This document shows, piece after piece, positions 6,460 to 14,007 of a stretch of DNA of 16,585 nucleotides. The notes under the pieces are model-generated. The model was given only the letters and a program-made list of their open reading frames with translations, did not search any database and was not told the origin of the DNA. The position numbers and the translations under genes were made by a program. Position 1 is the first letter of the stretch. Each line of letters begins with the position of its first letter. The stretch is from DATGIQ01 sp035295665 (GTDB lineage Bacteria > Planctomycetota > Planctomycetia > Gemmatales > Gemmataceae): NCBI GenBank assembly GCA_035295665.1, contig DATGIQ010000553.1, forward strand, positions 1 through 16,585. Reading direction: 5' to 3'.

Positions 6460-7500
6460 CTACGGCTGTTCCTCTCCCAGATGGGAGATCACCGCTTGGG
6501 TAATCGTGGCCGTGGTCCCATTGCCGCCCAGGTCGCGCGTCAAACCCCGACTCGCTTGCAAAGTCTGCCGCACGGCCCGTTCGATCCGCCCAGCCGCCTG
6601 AGCCTGTCCGATGTATTCCAAAAGGAGGGCGGCCGAGCGAATCACGGCGATCGGATTGGCCAGTCCCTTGCCGGCGAGGTCGGGTGCGCTGCCATGCACG
6701 GCCTCGAACACGGCATACCGGCTGCCGATGTTCGCTCCCGGCACGAGCCCGAGCCCACCAACCAGCCCCGAACAGAGGTCGCTCAGGACATCGCCAAACA
6801 GGTTTTCCATGACCAGGACATCAAAACGGGTTGGGTCAAGGGCCAACTGCATGCACAGGGCATCCACATGCAATTCCTCGAATTCGAGGAAAGGAAAATC
6901 GTCGGCGACCGAGCGGGCCGTGGCCAAGAACAGACCATCGCTCAGGGGAAGCACATCGGCCTTGTGGCAAAACGTAATGCGTCGGCGACCCCGATTGCGG
7001 GCCAGGTCAAAGGCAAAGCGGACGATCCGATCCGCGGCTGTCCGCGTGATAATCCGCAAACTTTCGACGACTCCGGGCACGACCACGTGTTCGAGCCCGG
7101 AGTAGAGCCCTTCAGTGTTTTCCCGCACCACCACCAGATCGACGCCCTGATACGGCGTGTTCACCCCCGGCAGCGAATGGACCGGCCGCACGCTGGCATA
7201 CAAGTCCAGCTCCTGCCGCAAGCGAACGTTGATCGAACGAAATCCTTTGCCGACGGGGGTCGTGCAGGGGCCCTTCAGGGCGACACGGTACTGGCGAATC
7301 CGCTGAAGTGTTTCTTCCGGCAGTGGATCTCCGTGGCGCTCGGCCGCACCGATCCCCGCATCGGCTTGTACCCACTGAAGCTCCGCGCCGGCCGCATGGA
7401 CAACCGCGCGCGCCGCCGCCGTTACCTCCGGCCCGATGCCGTCGCCAGGAATGAGCACGACCGGTGTCGTCACGGTCCTTTCTCGCGAAGAACGGGACAT
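6460..7500 (-). CDS. NAD-dependent isocitrate dehydrogenase-like protein
   Basis: 346 residues from the ATG at 7500, close to the usual 335-360. All family signatures are intact: PGDGIGPE (18-25), Ser89 and Asn91 with the arginines of NVRLRQELDLY and SVRP, RENTEGLY with Tyr133, Lys180 (CHKAD), Asp213, Asp237 and Asp241, and the cofactor loop HGSAPDLAGKGLANP (269-283). Asp273 in that loop is typical of NAD rather than NADP use. Family knowledge: the enzyme oxidatively decarboxylates isocitrate to 2-oxoglutarate in the cytoplasmic TCA cycle; isopropylmalate or homoisocitrate activity is less likely given the Ser-x-Asn substrate motif, but is not excluded. The frame is open back to 7608, and a GTG at 7473 gives an even more standard N-terminus; no start has a well-spaced ribosome site. 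It is first in a two-gene unit with its divergent paralogue. Confidence 0.85.
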   Translation of the reverse strand: MSRSSRERTVTTPVVLIPGDGIGPEVTAAARAVVHAAGAELQWVQADAGIGAAERHGDPLPEETLQRIRQYRVALKGPCTTPVGKGFRSINVRLRQELDLYASVRPVHSLPGVNTPYQGVDLVVVRENTEGLYSGLEHVVVPGVVESLRIITRTAADRIVRFAFDLARNRGRRRITFCHKADVLPLSDGLFLATARSVADDFPFLEFEELHVDALCMQLALDPTRFDVLVMENLFGDVLSDLCSGLVGGLGLVPGANIGSRYAVFEAVHGSAPDLAGKGLANPIAVIRSAALLLEYIGQAQAAGRIERAVRQTLQASRGLTRDLGGNGTTATITQAVISHLGEEQP

Positions 7501-7567
7501 CCTCTGCAAGGCAACGTACAGATGGCTGGGCGAAGAGTCTAGCGGATAAACTGCTGTTCGCCGGGAG

Positions 7568-7647
7568 CCAGGGGACACCAACCTGAAGCGCAAGCGCAGG
7601 GATAGCATAACCCCTTCCTTCGCTTGCGCGCCAGGCTCGTGTCCTGG
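7568..7647. promoter_or_regulatory. Two-tier inverted repeat upstream of the IDH pair
   Basis: The inner arms GCGCAAGCG (7588-7596) and CGCTTGCGC (7621-7629) match perfectly over 9 bases with a 24-base loop. Outside them CCA and GGACAC (7568-7570, 7573-7578) pair with GTGTCC and TGG (7639-7647) with a two-base bulge. The element could fold in the IDH leader RNA or mark protein binding in the divergent promoter. I do not recognise a known riboswitch. Confidence 0.4.
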
Positions 7648-7744
7648 AGTTACGACAAGGTTCGTCCGCGAACTCTTGGTTGCCGACCAGAACGGCTACG
7701 GATCTCCTGATGCGATTAGTCACGGCTATTTATGCAGTTTTGCC

Positions 7745-7772
7745 TTGACTAAGAGCAACGTTAGGTTATGCT
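7745..7772 (+). promoter_or_regulatory. Candidate sigma-70-like promoter of the Nramp gene
   Basis: TTGACT (7745-7750) and TATGCT (7767-7772) are separated by 16 bases and lie about 95 bases before the chosen Nramp start. The match to the general bacterial consensus is good, but planctomycete promoters are poorly defined. Confidence 0.4.
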
Positions 7773-7867
7773 ATCAACGACCCGCCCCTTCAGCCGGGAG
7801 TGCCGGTTTGGACGATTGGTTCGGTTTCAATGCTGATTGCTACCCAGTGGGTGAACGAGGTCCGCCG

Positions 7868-9850
7868 ATGATTGTTGCAGGCCAGGCGCCCGATCGATCT
7901 CCAGCGTCGCTGGAGGAAATCCACTCTTCCGTTCCCATCCCCGGCGTTTGGTGGCGGCGCATCCTGGCCTTTTCGGGACCGGCTTTCCTGATCAGTGTTG
8001 GCTACATGGACCCCGGTAACTGGGGTACCGACATCGAAGGTGGTTCCAAATATGGCTACCGGCTGATGTGGGTCCTGTTGATGTCGAATGCCATGGCCGT
8101 GCTGCTACAGACCTTGGCCAGTCGCCTCGGCATCGTGACTGGCCGAGACCTGGCGCAAGCCTGTCGAGAGAGTTATCCTCGTGCGGCGGCGTTTGCTCTG
8201 TGGATCTTGTGCGAGATTGCCGTCGCGGCTTGCGATCTGGCCGAAGTCATCGGTACGGTTATTGCGCTGAAGCTCCTCTTTCAGCTCCCTTACGTTTGGG
8301 GAGTGATCATCGCCGCGGCCGATACGTTTCTCTTGCTGGCCTTGCAACGTCGCGGTGTGCGTTTGCTGGAACTGATAACCCTGGCGCTGGTGGCGATCAT
8401 TGCAGGGAGCTTCTTCATTGAAATCATCCTGGCCCGGCCGGATTGGGCCGGGGTCGTCCGCGGTTTGCTTCCCGGCCTGGATACAACCGATCCCGAACAC
8501 TTCAAGGAGAGCCTTTATTTGGCGATCGGCATTGTCGGGGCTACGGTGATGCCCCACAACCTCTATCTGCACTCCGCGCTGGTGCAAACGCGGGCTTTTC
8601 CTCACTCCGTGGGCGGCAAGAGCTTGGCATGCAGATACAACCTGCTCGATTCCATCGTCGCCCTGAATGGGGCCTTCTTTGTCAACGCCGCCATCCTGAT
8701 CCTTTCCGTGAGCACTTTCCACGCGCAACGCAGAGAAGTGGAAACGCTTCAGGATGCCCAGCATCTGCTCGGATTGGTGTGGGGGCCGTTGGCCGGCTTG
8801 CTGTTCGCGGTCGCCCTGCTCGCCTCCGGACAGAGCTCCACCTTGACCGGCACCCTTGCCGGGCAGGTGATCATGGAAGGATTTGTCCATTTGCGGATTC
8901 GGCCCTGGGCGCGGCGGCTATTGACCCGTTCCCTGGCGATCCTGCCGGCGTTGCTGGCCATTGTTCTCTCAGGAAACGGGACGGCGTGGGGATCGGAATC
9001 GGTCGACCAGCGCTTGCTGGGATTGCTGGTCCTCAGTCAGGTCATCCTCTGTTTTCAGCTTCCGTTTGCGGTTATTCCACTGGTACAGTTCACCAGCGAT
9101 CGCCGGCGGATGGGAGAGTTTGCGAACCGCGGCTGGGTCAAAAGCCTGGCCTGGATTTGCGCTCTGACCGTCGTGGTTCTCAATGCGATCTTGATTGTCC
9201 TTCAGTTGCTGAAATGGGGAGACGCGATAGCAAAGCAAGGCGGCAACCCGATGTGGATTGATGCCACGGTAGGATCGACGGCTGCGTTGCTGGCCGGGTT
9301 TCTGGGCTGGTTGACGCTCTATCCCGTCTGGGCACGCCGGGAGGAGGCTGCTCCGCTGCCGGCCGCTCCCGAGCTGCCGGGCGTCCGGTATCACCGCATC
9401 GGTGTGGCAGTCGAGTTCGCAGGCGGAGACGATGCGGTGCTGGTTCAGGCGGCAGCTCTGGCTCGCTCGCATGCGGCCGACATGGTGGTCGTGCATGTTG
9501 TCGAAGGCTTGGGTGCCGCCTATTATGGAGCAAGCTCCGACGACCACGAAAGCCGGGCCGATCGGAAGCGCATGGAGCAATTGGTTGAGCACCTCAAAAG
9601 CGAAGGGCTGACGGCGGAGGGAGTCCTGGGCTATGGCCATCCTGCGGAAGAATTGGTGCGCATCGCGCAGGAAGAACAGGTCGACCTTCTCGTTCTTGGC
9701 ACGCATGGCCATCGTTTCCTCGCCGACCTGGCCCTGGGGCAAACGGTTTCGCCGGTGCTCCACCGGCTGAGTATCCCGGTGCTGGTTGTCCCGACAAAAT
9801 CGGGAGTCGGAATCGCTGCTACGGAGGCAGCCGACAACAAAGGAAATTGA
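7868..9850 (+). CDS. Nramp (MntH-type) divalent metal transporter fused to a C-terminal UspA domain
   Basis: 660 residues. Residues about 33-495 form an Nramp transporter with about eleven hydrophobic segments. TM1 carries DPGNW (Asp48, Asn51) and TM6 carries MPHNLYLHS (Met228 to Asn231), which hold the metal-coordinating Asp, Asn and Met of the family. Family knowledge: Nramp proteins import Mn(II) or Fe(II) with protons across the inner membrane. Residues about 508-648 form a universal stress protein domain: strand IGVAVEF, the HPAEELVRIA helix, LLVLGTHGH and the nucleotide motif G-x2-G-x9-G (611-624), although Gln625 replaces the usual Ser/Thr, with Thr626 next. The start at 7868 is supported by GAGG seven bases upstream and by domain limits; the frame is open from 7676. 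The UspA domain may sense ATP or another nucleotide and gate transport, which is inference. The FG-GAP gene follows after 37 bases. Confidence 0.9.
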   Translation: MIVAGQAPDRSPASLEEIHSSVPIPGVWWRRILAFSGPAFLISVGYMDPGNWGTDIEGGSKYGYRLMWVLLMSNAMAVLLQTLASRLGIVTGRDLAQACRESYPRAAAFALWILCEIAVAACDLAEVIGTVIALKLLFQLPYVWGVIIAAADTFLLLALQRRGVRLLELITLALVAIIAGSFFIEIILARPDWAGVVRGLLPGLDTTDPEHFKESLYLAIGIVGATVMPHNLYLHSALVQTRAFPHSVGGKSLACRYNLLDSIVALNGAFFVNAAILILSVSTFHAQRREVETLQDAQHLLGLVWGPLAGLLFAVALLASGQSSTLTGTLAGQVIMEGFVHLRIRPWARRLLTRSLAILPALLAIVLSGNGTAWGSESVDQRLLGLLVLSQVILCFQLPFAVIPLVQFTSDRRRMGEFANRGWVKSLAWICALTVVVLNAILIVLQLLKWGDAIAKQGGNPMWIDATVGSTAALLAGFLGWLTLYPVWARREEAAPLPAAPELPGVRYHRIGVAVEFAGGDDAVLVQAAALARSHAADMVVVHVVEGLGAAYYGASSDDHESRADRKRMEQLVEHLKSEGLTAEGVLGYGHPAEELVRIAQEEQVDLLVLGTHGHRFLADLALGQTVSPVLHRLSIPVLVVPTKSGVGIAATEAADNKGN

Positions 9851-9874
9851 TCAGACTGTCTTCCGCAAAAGAAA

Positions 9875-9881
9875 GAGGAGG
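9875..9881 (+). promoter_or_regulatory. Strong ribosome binding site of the FG-GAP gene
   Basis: GAGGAGG six bases before the ATG at 9888. It decides against the in-frame start at 9786, which overlaps the Nramp gene and lacks a signal peptide. Confidence 0.75.
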
Positions 9882-9887
9882 ACTGCT

Positions 9888-12224
9888 ATGCGGCGGGTAA
9901 TTGGCCTGACGTTGATCACATTCCTCGTCCTCCGCGGGCCGGCCGCACCGGCGAGTTTTATTACGGCTCCCAACTACCCCGCCGGGACCAATCCCGTTGC
10001 CGCCGCGGTCGGGGATTTCAACGGCGATGGCATCCCGGACCTCGCGGTGTGCGACTATCCTGGCACAGTAAGCATTCTCCTGGGTAACGGCGACGGCACC
10101 TTCCAAACCCCCCGAGTTATCAACACCAACGCTGGCCCCACATACTCCATCGCAGTCGGGGATTTCAACGGTGATGGCCTTCTCGACCTCGCCGTCGGGG
10201 GCGCGGACTTGGTGAGTGTGTTGCTCGGTAACGGCGACGGGTCGTTCCAGGCGTACGGTGGCTACAGCACCAACCCTGCACTGAACTCGGTGGCGATGGT
10301 GGTGGCAGATTTCAACGGGGACGGTATCCCAGATCTGGCGGTCATCAGTGCCATGAACAGCATGGTCACTGTCTTCCTGGGCAAAGGGGACGGCAGGTTT
10401 GAATCGATCGACTCTGCTGGTCTTGCTCCCAGTGCCCTTGCTTTGGCCGCCGGGGATTTCGATGGCGACGGCAAAGTCGACCTGGCGGCGTCGGGTCAGG
10501 CGGGGCTTTTCATTCTTCATGGCCATGGCGATGGTACTTTCGAGGTCAGCCAAGTGTATTCTACCCGAGGTGGTTCCATCGCTTCCGCCGACCTGAACGG
10601 CGATGGCAAACTCGATCTGGTAACCAGTGGCGGCAATGTGTTCCTGGGCAATGGCGATGGCACCTTCCAGGCCTGCCAGGATCTCAATATTGGCAGTGCT
10701 GGCAGGCCCTGGGTGGCGATTGCGGACTTTAATGGCGATGGCGTGCCAGACTTGGCCGTTACCCACGCAGGATTCGTAAGTATCTTTGGGGGTAACGGAG
10801 ATGGCACATTTCAGGCGGCTGCCAACTATGTGGGCGGCCCCAATCCTTGGTTTGTGGTAGTGGCGGACTTCAATGGCGACGGTGCCCTGGATTTGGCTGT
10901 CGTCAATTCAGCGCTACCCAATTTATCGGACAACGGCTCGGTGAGTATCCTGCTCGGCACGGGCAAAGGCACCTTCCGTGCGGCCCGCAGCTACGCCACG
11001 GATGCCTATCCCCGCTTTCTGACCGTTGCGGATGTGAACAGCGACGGCATGGCAGACCTCGTTCTGAGCTGCGGCATCTATAACGGGCCCGGCACCGTGG
11101 ATGTTGTGCTAGGCAGCGGCGGCGGCATGTTGTCGGCCGCTCAGAGTTACCCAGTGGGCTTCAACCCGGGCTCGGTAAAGGTCGCGGACTTCAATCACGA
11201 TGGAATTCCCGACCTCGCCGTGGTCTCTAAGGAAACCGCTACCAATTCTCAAGGCATCGCTTCCATTCTCCTGGGCAACGGCAACGGCACGTTCCAGAAC
11301 GCGCAGAACTATGCGGTGGGCCCCGATCCCGGTTTGACGATGGTGGGTGATTTCAACGGCGACGGCACGCTTGATCTGCTGGTGGTCAACGGCATCAAGA
11401 GCCCTGGTTATGATGGCCCGGCCTCTCCGGGCACGGTAACGATCCTGTTGGGCAATGGCGATGGCACGTTTCAGCCGGGCCAGAGCTATGCGGTTGGCAC
11501 GAACCCGGCGGCCGTGGTGCTTGCGGACTTCAATGGTGACGGAGTTCCGGATCTCGCCGTCGTCAACTACGGCGCGCAGGGCACGCTGAGCATCTTGCTC
11601 GGGAATGGCGACGGCAGTTTCCAGGCCCCGCAAAGCTACACTGGCGGTTTCAATCCCACGTCCATGGTTGTGGGCGACTTCAATGGCGATGGCGTGCCTG
11701 ACCTGGCCGTGCTCGCCGGTTTCTATGCGGTTGAGGCAACGGTCCAGATGTTCCTCGGCGTGGGCGATGGTACGTTTCGGGCAGCCGGGAGCTTTGTTTC
11801 TCGCAATGCGATCGATCCAACGTACCTCGGTTTGGCGGATTTCAACGGCGACGGCAAGCTTGATCTGGTCGCAGTCGGCATCTTTGGCGGCACGATGAGC
11901 ATCTTGCTAGGGAACGGGGATGGCACCTTCCAGGCAGCACACGACTACAGCATTGGCCCGGGCACCTCCAGCGTCCTGGTGAGCGACTTCAACGGCGACG
12001 GGGTTCCGGACGTGGTTGCGGTCAATGCCTTTCTGGATACGGTGAGCATTTTCCTGGGCAATGGCGATGGCACCTTGCGCGGGATGCAAAACTACAAGGC
12101 CGGTGCCGCCCTTACATCCCTGGCAATTGGCGACTTCAACGGCGATGGGTTTCCCGATTTGGCGGTGGCCAATGCTCCCGGCACGGTGACGATCCTGCTC
12201 AATGGGGCAGATTGGGGCCCGTGA
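9888..12224 (+). CDS. Secreted FG-GAP/VCBS repeat beta-propeller protein
   Basis: 778 residues. MRRVIGLTLITFLVLRGPAA begins a signal peptide, probably cut near residues 20-23. The rest is built of repeats of about 45-60 residues, each with a calcium-type loop DFNGDGxPDLAV, then a strand like VSILLGNGDGTFQ. I count 15 DxNxDG loops; units 4 and 8 vary most (DFDGDGKVDL, DVNSDGMADL). Family knowledge: FG-GAP/VCBS (PF13517) repeats fold as seven-bladed beta-propellers like integrin alpha heads and bind Ca(II), so 14-15 units suggest two propellers in tandem. No catalytic domain, anchor or C-terminal sorting signal is seen; the protein ends right after the last strand. It starts 37 bases after the Nramp-UspA gene and is likely co-transcribed, but a functional link is not shown. 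Such proteins are frequent in planctomycetes and usually serve binding or adhesion at the surface. Confidence 0.9.
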   Translation: MRRVIGLTLITFLVLRGPAAPASFITAPNYPAGTNPVAAAVGDFNGDGIPDLAVCDYPGTVSILLGNGDGTFQTPRVINTNAGPTYSIAVGDFNGDGLLDLAVGGADLVSVLLGNGDGSFQAYGGYSTNPALNSVAMVVADFNGDGIPDLAVISAMNSMVTVFLGKGDGRFESIDSAGLAPSALALAAGDFDGDGKVDLAASGQAGLFILHGHGDGTFEVSQVYSTRGGSIASADLNGDGKLDLVTSGGNVFLGNGDGTFQACQDLNIGSAGRPWVAIADFNGDGVPDLAVTHAGFVSIFGGNGDGTFQAAANYVGGPNPWFVVVADFNGDGALDLAVVNSALPNLSDNGSVSILLGTGKGTFRAARSYATDAYPRFLTVADVNSDGMADLVLSCGIYNGPGTVDVVLGSGGGMLSAAQSYPVGFNPGSVKVADFNHDGIPDLAVVSKETATNSQGIASILLGNGNGTFQNAQNYAVGPDPGLTMVGDFNGDGTLDLLVVNGIKSPGYDGPASPGTVTILLGNGDGTFQPGQSYAVGTNPAAVVLADFNGDGVPDLAVVNYGAQGTLSILLGNGDGSFQAPQSYTGGFNPTSMVVGDFNGDGVPDLAVLAGFYAVEATVQMFLGVGDGTFRAAGSFVSRNAIDPTYLGLADFNGDGKLDLVAVGIFGGTMSILLGNGDGTFQAAHDYSIGPGTSSVLVSDFNGDGVPDVVAVNAFLDTVSIFLGNGDGTLRGMQNYKAGAALTSLAIGDFNGDGFPDLAVANAPGTVTILLNGADWGP
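10014..12167 (+). repeat. Internal tandem repeats encoding 15 FG-GAP calcium loops
   Basis: Versions of GACTTCAACGGCGATGGC recur about every 130-175 bases, paired with a GGCAATGGCGATGGCACC-like block. The copies differ at many third positions, so these are coding repeats kept by protein selection, not recent DNA duplications. Confidence 0.85.
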
Positions 12225-12227
12225 ATT

Positions 12228-12245
12228 GTGCGGAGCGGGTCGCAC
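12228..12245. terminator. Short hairpin between convergent genes
   Basis: GTGCG (12228-12232) pairs with CGCAC (12241-12245), four bases after the FG-GAP stop and 20 bases before the stop of the converging toroid gene. The stem is short and there is no T-run, so this is a weak candidate. Confidence 0.25.
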
Positions 12246-12265
12246 TTACACCGTAGGATCTTCTC

Positions 12266-14002
12266 TTACCGGCGCGATGGTTTCGCGGAGCCGGGTGGAC
12301 GCCGCGGACGGTCCTTGGCGTGCCGGCGCGCTCGAAACCGTTCCCTTCGTTTCCTCCGGGAAAGGCTGTAGCTCGACAAGAGGACGCCACAGGCGATAAA
12401 CAACACCACGGCTAGCAGGACGAGGAGCCAGAGCCAGCCGCGCTGGCCGCGTGTTTCGGAGTCTTCGGAGGGCGCAGACTCCGTCTGCGGTGTGGTGCGC
12501 GCTTCCGTTGCAACTTTGGCCAGAGGGCCTTGTGGTTCGGCAGGCGGGGCGGCCGGCGGCGCTGCGGTTTTCAGTGTGTGATCCGTCGCCGAATCCGCGG
12601 GAAGGGCAGGGGCGAGTTGCTCGTTGATCGAGGAAGTCAGCGCTTTCGGGTCGAAGGGCAACTTGGTCGTCAAATCCGCGACCAGGTTGCCACGCTTCAG
12701 AAACAGCAAAGCCAGGCACGTATCGATCACGAGATTGGTGCCCGGATAGCCCCCATCGGCCCAGTTGCCCTGGGGTTTCTGGTTGGCGACCAACATTTCC
12801 GCTCCCCAGCGATACCAATCCTTTCGGCCGATTGTCGGCAAGTCATACAGGACCCCGACGCGCTCCACCGACCACAGGAAGTACAGATCTCGCTGCGGAA
12901 TGTTATCCATCCGATCGACGGGTTCGCCGACGTGTTTATCGAGGGCCACGAACCCGCCGAGGATTTGTAGGTCCTTGCCGCGCTTTTGCGCGCGGTCGAG
13001 TGCCTGCTTTTTCTCCGCACGGTCCAGCGCCAGGAATAGAAAGGACAAGCGCGGATGGAAGACGACCGCGGCCGCGGTTCGAGCCCGATCCAGGACGACG
13101 GCTGGGTTCTCTTCTGCCTCTTTATCGGCTGCCAAACCGTGCCCGATGGCCAGCCCGAGCAAGCCGACGCAGGTCATGGCCGGCCGTTCTGCATCTCCGC
13201 CGCCATAGGCATAATGATAGCCCCAGCTGCCATCCCGATTTTGGCTGGTCATGAACCGCCGCGTAAGCCGCGTCAACGTCCGCTCCATCGGCACGCCGTG
13301 TCGTCGGGCAGCCCAGAGCGCCAGCGCAGCAAATTGGCTGTTGGAGTTGTCGGTGGTTCCGCGAATCTCATGCGTCTGATCTTGGGGTTCGTTCAGCACA
13401 ACTCCGGCCGATGGGTGGAACACAGGCAGGTTGATCAGCGAAGCGGGCGGCGAATCGCTCTTGGATTTTGGGCGCAGCGCTTGCAAGAGGTGCTGGCTCC
13501 CTTGGGGAGTGAGCACGGGACAGCGGTAACTCCAGCCGCCGCTGAAGGATTGCCCCGCGATCAGGCGGAGGGCAAGCGTTTGGATCCGCTTTTCGTCCGC
13601 AGGGTCGCCGAGCCGGTCGAGGAACAGAATCGCCAGTGCCAGATCATAGGTGCTGTCCAATTTGGCGCAGTTCTGCCGTACAAAGGTGGCGGCCAAGAGG
13701 ATGGTCGGATGGTCCTTGCGTTCGCCACATTCCAGGAGGGTTAGCCCCGGCATGGCGGCATAGCCGACCAGATGATTTTGGCCGTCGGCGGGCCAGGTAC
13801 CCCACGGTCCCTGGATCGCTTCCAGAAAGACCATGCCGCGGTCGATGGCCTGGTTGACTCGGGCCTGAAGCGGAGCGGGCAGCGGCAAGCGTTCGCCGCG
13901 CGCTGCCGAATGATAACCAAAGAGGAGGAACACGACACCGAGCACGAGCCGGCCACGGAAGTGGCTCCTGGCCGCGGCGGCATGCCGAAGGATGTTGTCC
14001 AT
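12266..14002 (-). CDS. Membrane-anchored alpha/alpha-toroid (prenyltransferase/squalene-cyclase-like) protein
   Basis: 578 residues. A hydrophobic segment (about 17-31) is a signal peptide or first membrane helix. Residues about 45-440 carry scattered helical repeats with QW-like motifs: QSFSGGWSYR (151-160), QNRDGSWGYHY (254-264) and QKPQGNWADGGY (408-419). These mark the alpha/alpha-barrel fold shared by squalene-hopene cyclases, prenyltransferases and thioester proteins. A Pro/Ala-rich linker (about 462-520), one membrane helix (521-544) and a very basic tail (KRRERFRARR) follow. The cyclase DxDD catalytic motif is not seen, so enzymatic activity is doubtful and a binding role for the extracytoplasmic toroid is more likely. 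I chose the ATG at 14002, eight bases after GGGAG; a GTG at 14011 overlaps the upstream stop codon. Coupled translation with the J-like gene suggests joint function. Confidence 0.8.
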   Translation of the reverse strand: MDNILRHAAAARSHFRGRLVLGVVFLLFGYHSAARGERLPLPAPLQARVNQAIDRGMVFLEAIQGPWGTWPADGQNHLVGYAAMPGLTLLECGERKDHPTILLAATFVRQNCAKLDSTYDLALAILFLDRLGDPADEKRIQTLALRLIAGQSFSGGWSYRCPVLTPQGSQHLLQALRPKSKSDSPPASLINLPVFHPSAGVVLNEPQDQTHEIRGTTDNSNSQFAALALWAARRHGVPMERTLTRLTRRFMTSQNRDGSWGYHYAYGGGDAERPAMTCVGLLGLAIGHGLAADKEAEENPAVVLDRARTAAAVVFHPRLSFLFLALDRAEKKQALDRAQKRGKDLQILGGFVALDKHVGEPVDRMDNIPQRDLYFLWSVERVGVLYDLPTIGRKDWYRWGAEMLVANQKPQGNWADGGYPGTNLVIDTCLALLFLKRGNLVADLTTKLPFDPKALTSSINEQLAPALPADSATDHTLKTAAPPAAPPAEPQGPLAKVATEARTTPQTESAPSEDSETRGQRGWLWLLVLLAVVLFIACGVLLSSYSLSRRKRRERFRARRHAKDRPRRPPGSAKPSRR

Positions 14003-14007
14003 GCGCT

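Larger units (their letters stand above)
7501..7867. other. Divergent regulatory region between the IDH pair and the Nramp gene
   Basis: 367 bases that must drive transcription both ways. The minus-strand IDH frame stays open to 7608 and the plus-strand Nramp frame to 7676, but neither extension carries family homology. The region holds a two-tier inverted repeat (7568-7647) and a sigma-70-like promoter (7745-7772), listed separately. Confidence 0.5.

Noticed and set aside
6481..7542. 353-residue plus-strand open frame opposite the canonical IDH gene
   Set aside because: The opposite strand encodes a protein with all IDH motifs; this frame is a GC-rich shadow.
7501..7608. 36-residue N-terminal extension of the canonical IDH
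   Set aside because: Low-complexity, Arg/Ser-rich, unlike the family's short N-terminus, and it overlaps an inverted repeat.
7676..7867. 64-residue N-terminal extension of the Nramp protein
   Set aside because: It covers a likely promoter, has no homology-like content, and the ATG at 7868 has a ribosome site.
9819..10766. 315-residue open frame on the minus strand within the FG-GAP gene
   Set aside because: Its repetitive content simply mirrors the FG-GAP repeats on the other strand; no domain or start signal.
10014..12167. Regularly spaced DNA repeats considered as a CRISPR array
   Set aside because: They lie in one open reading frame, vary at third codon positions and encode calcium loops.
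13055..13744. 229-residue plus-strand open frame
   Set aside because: Antisense to the toroid gene, whose QW-like motifs are clear.
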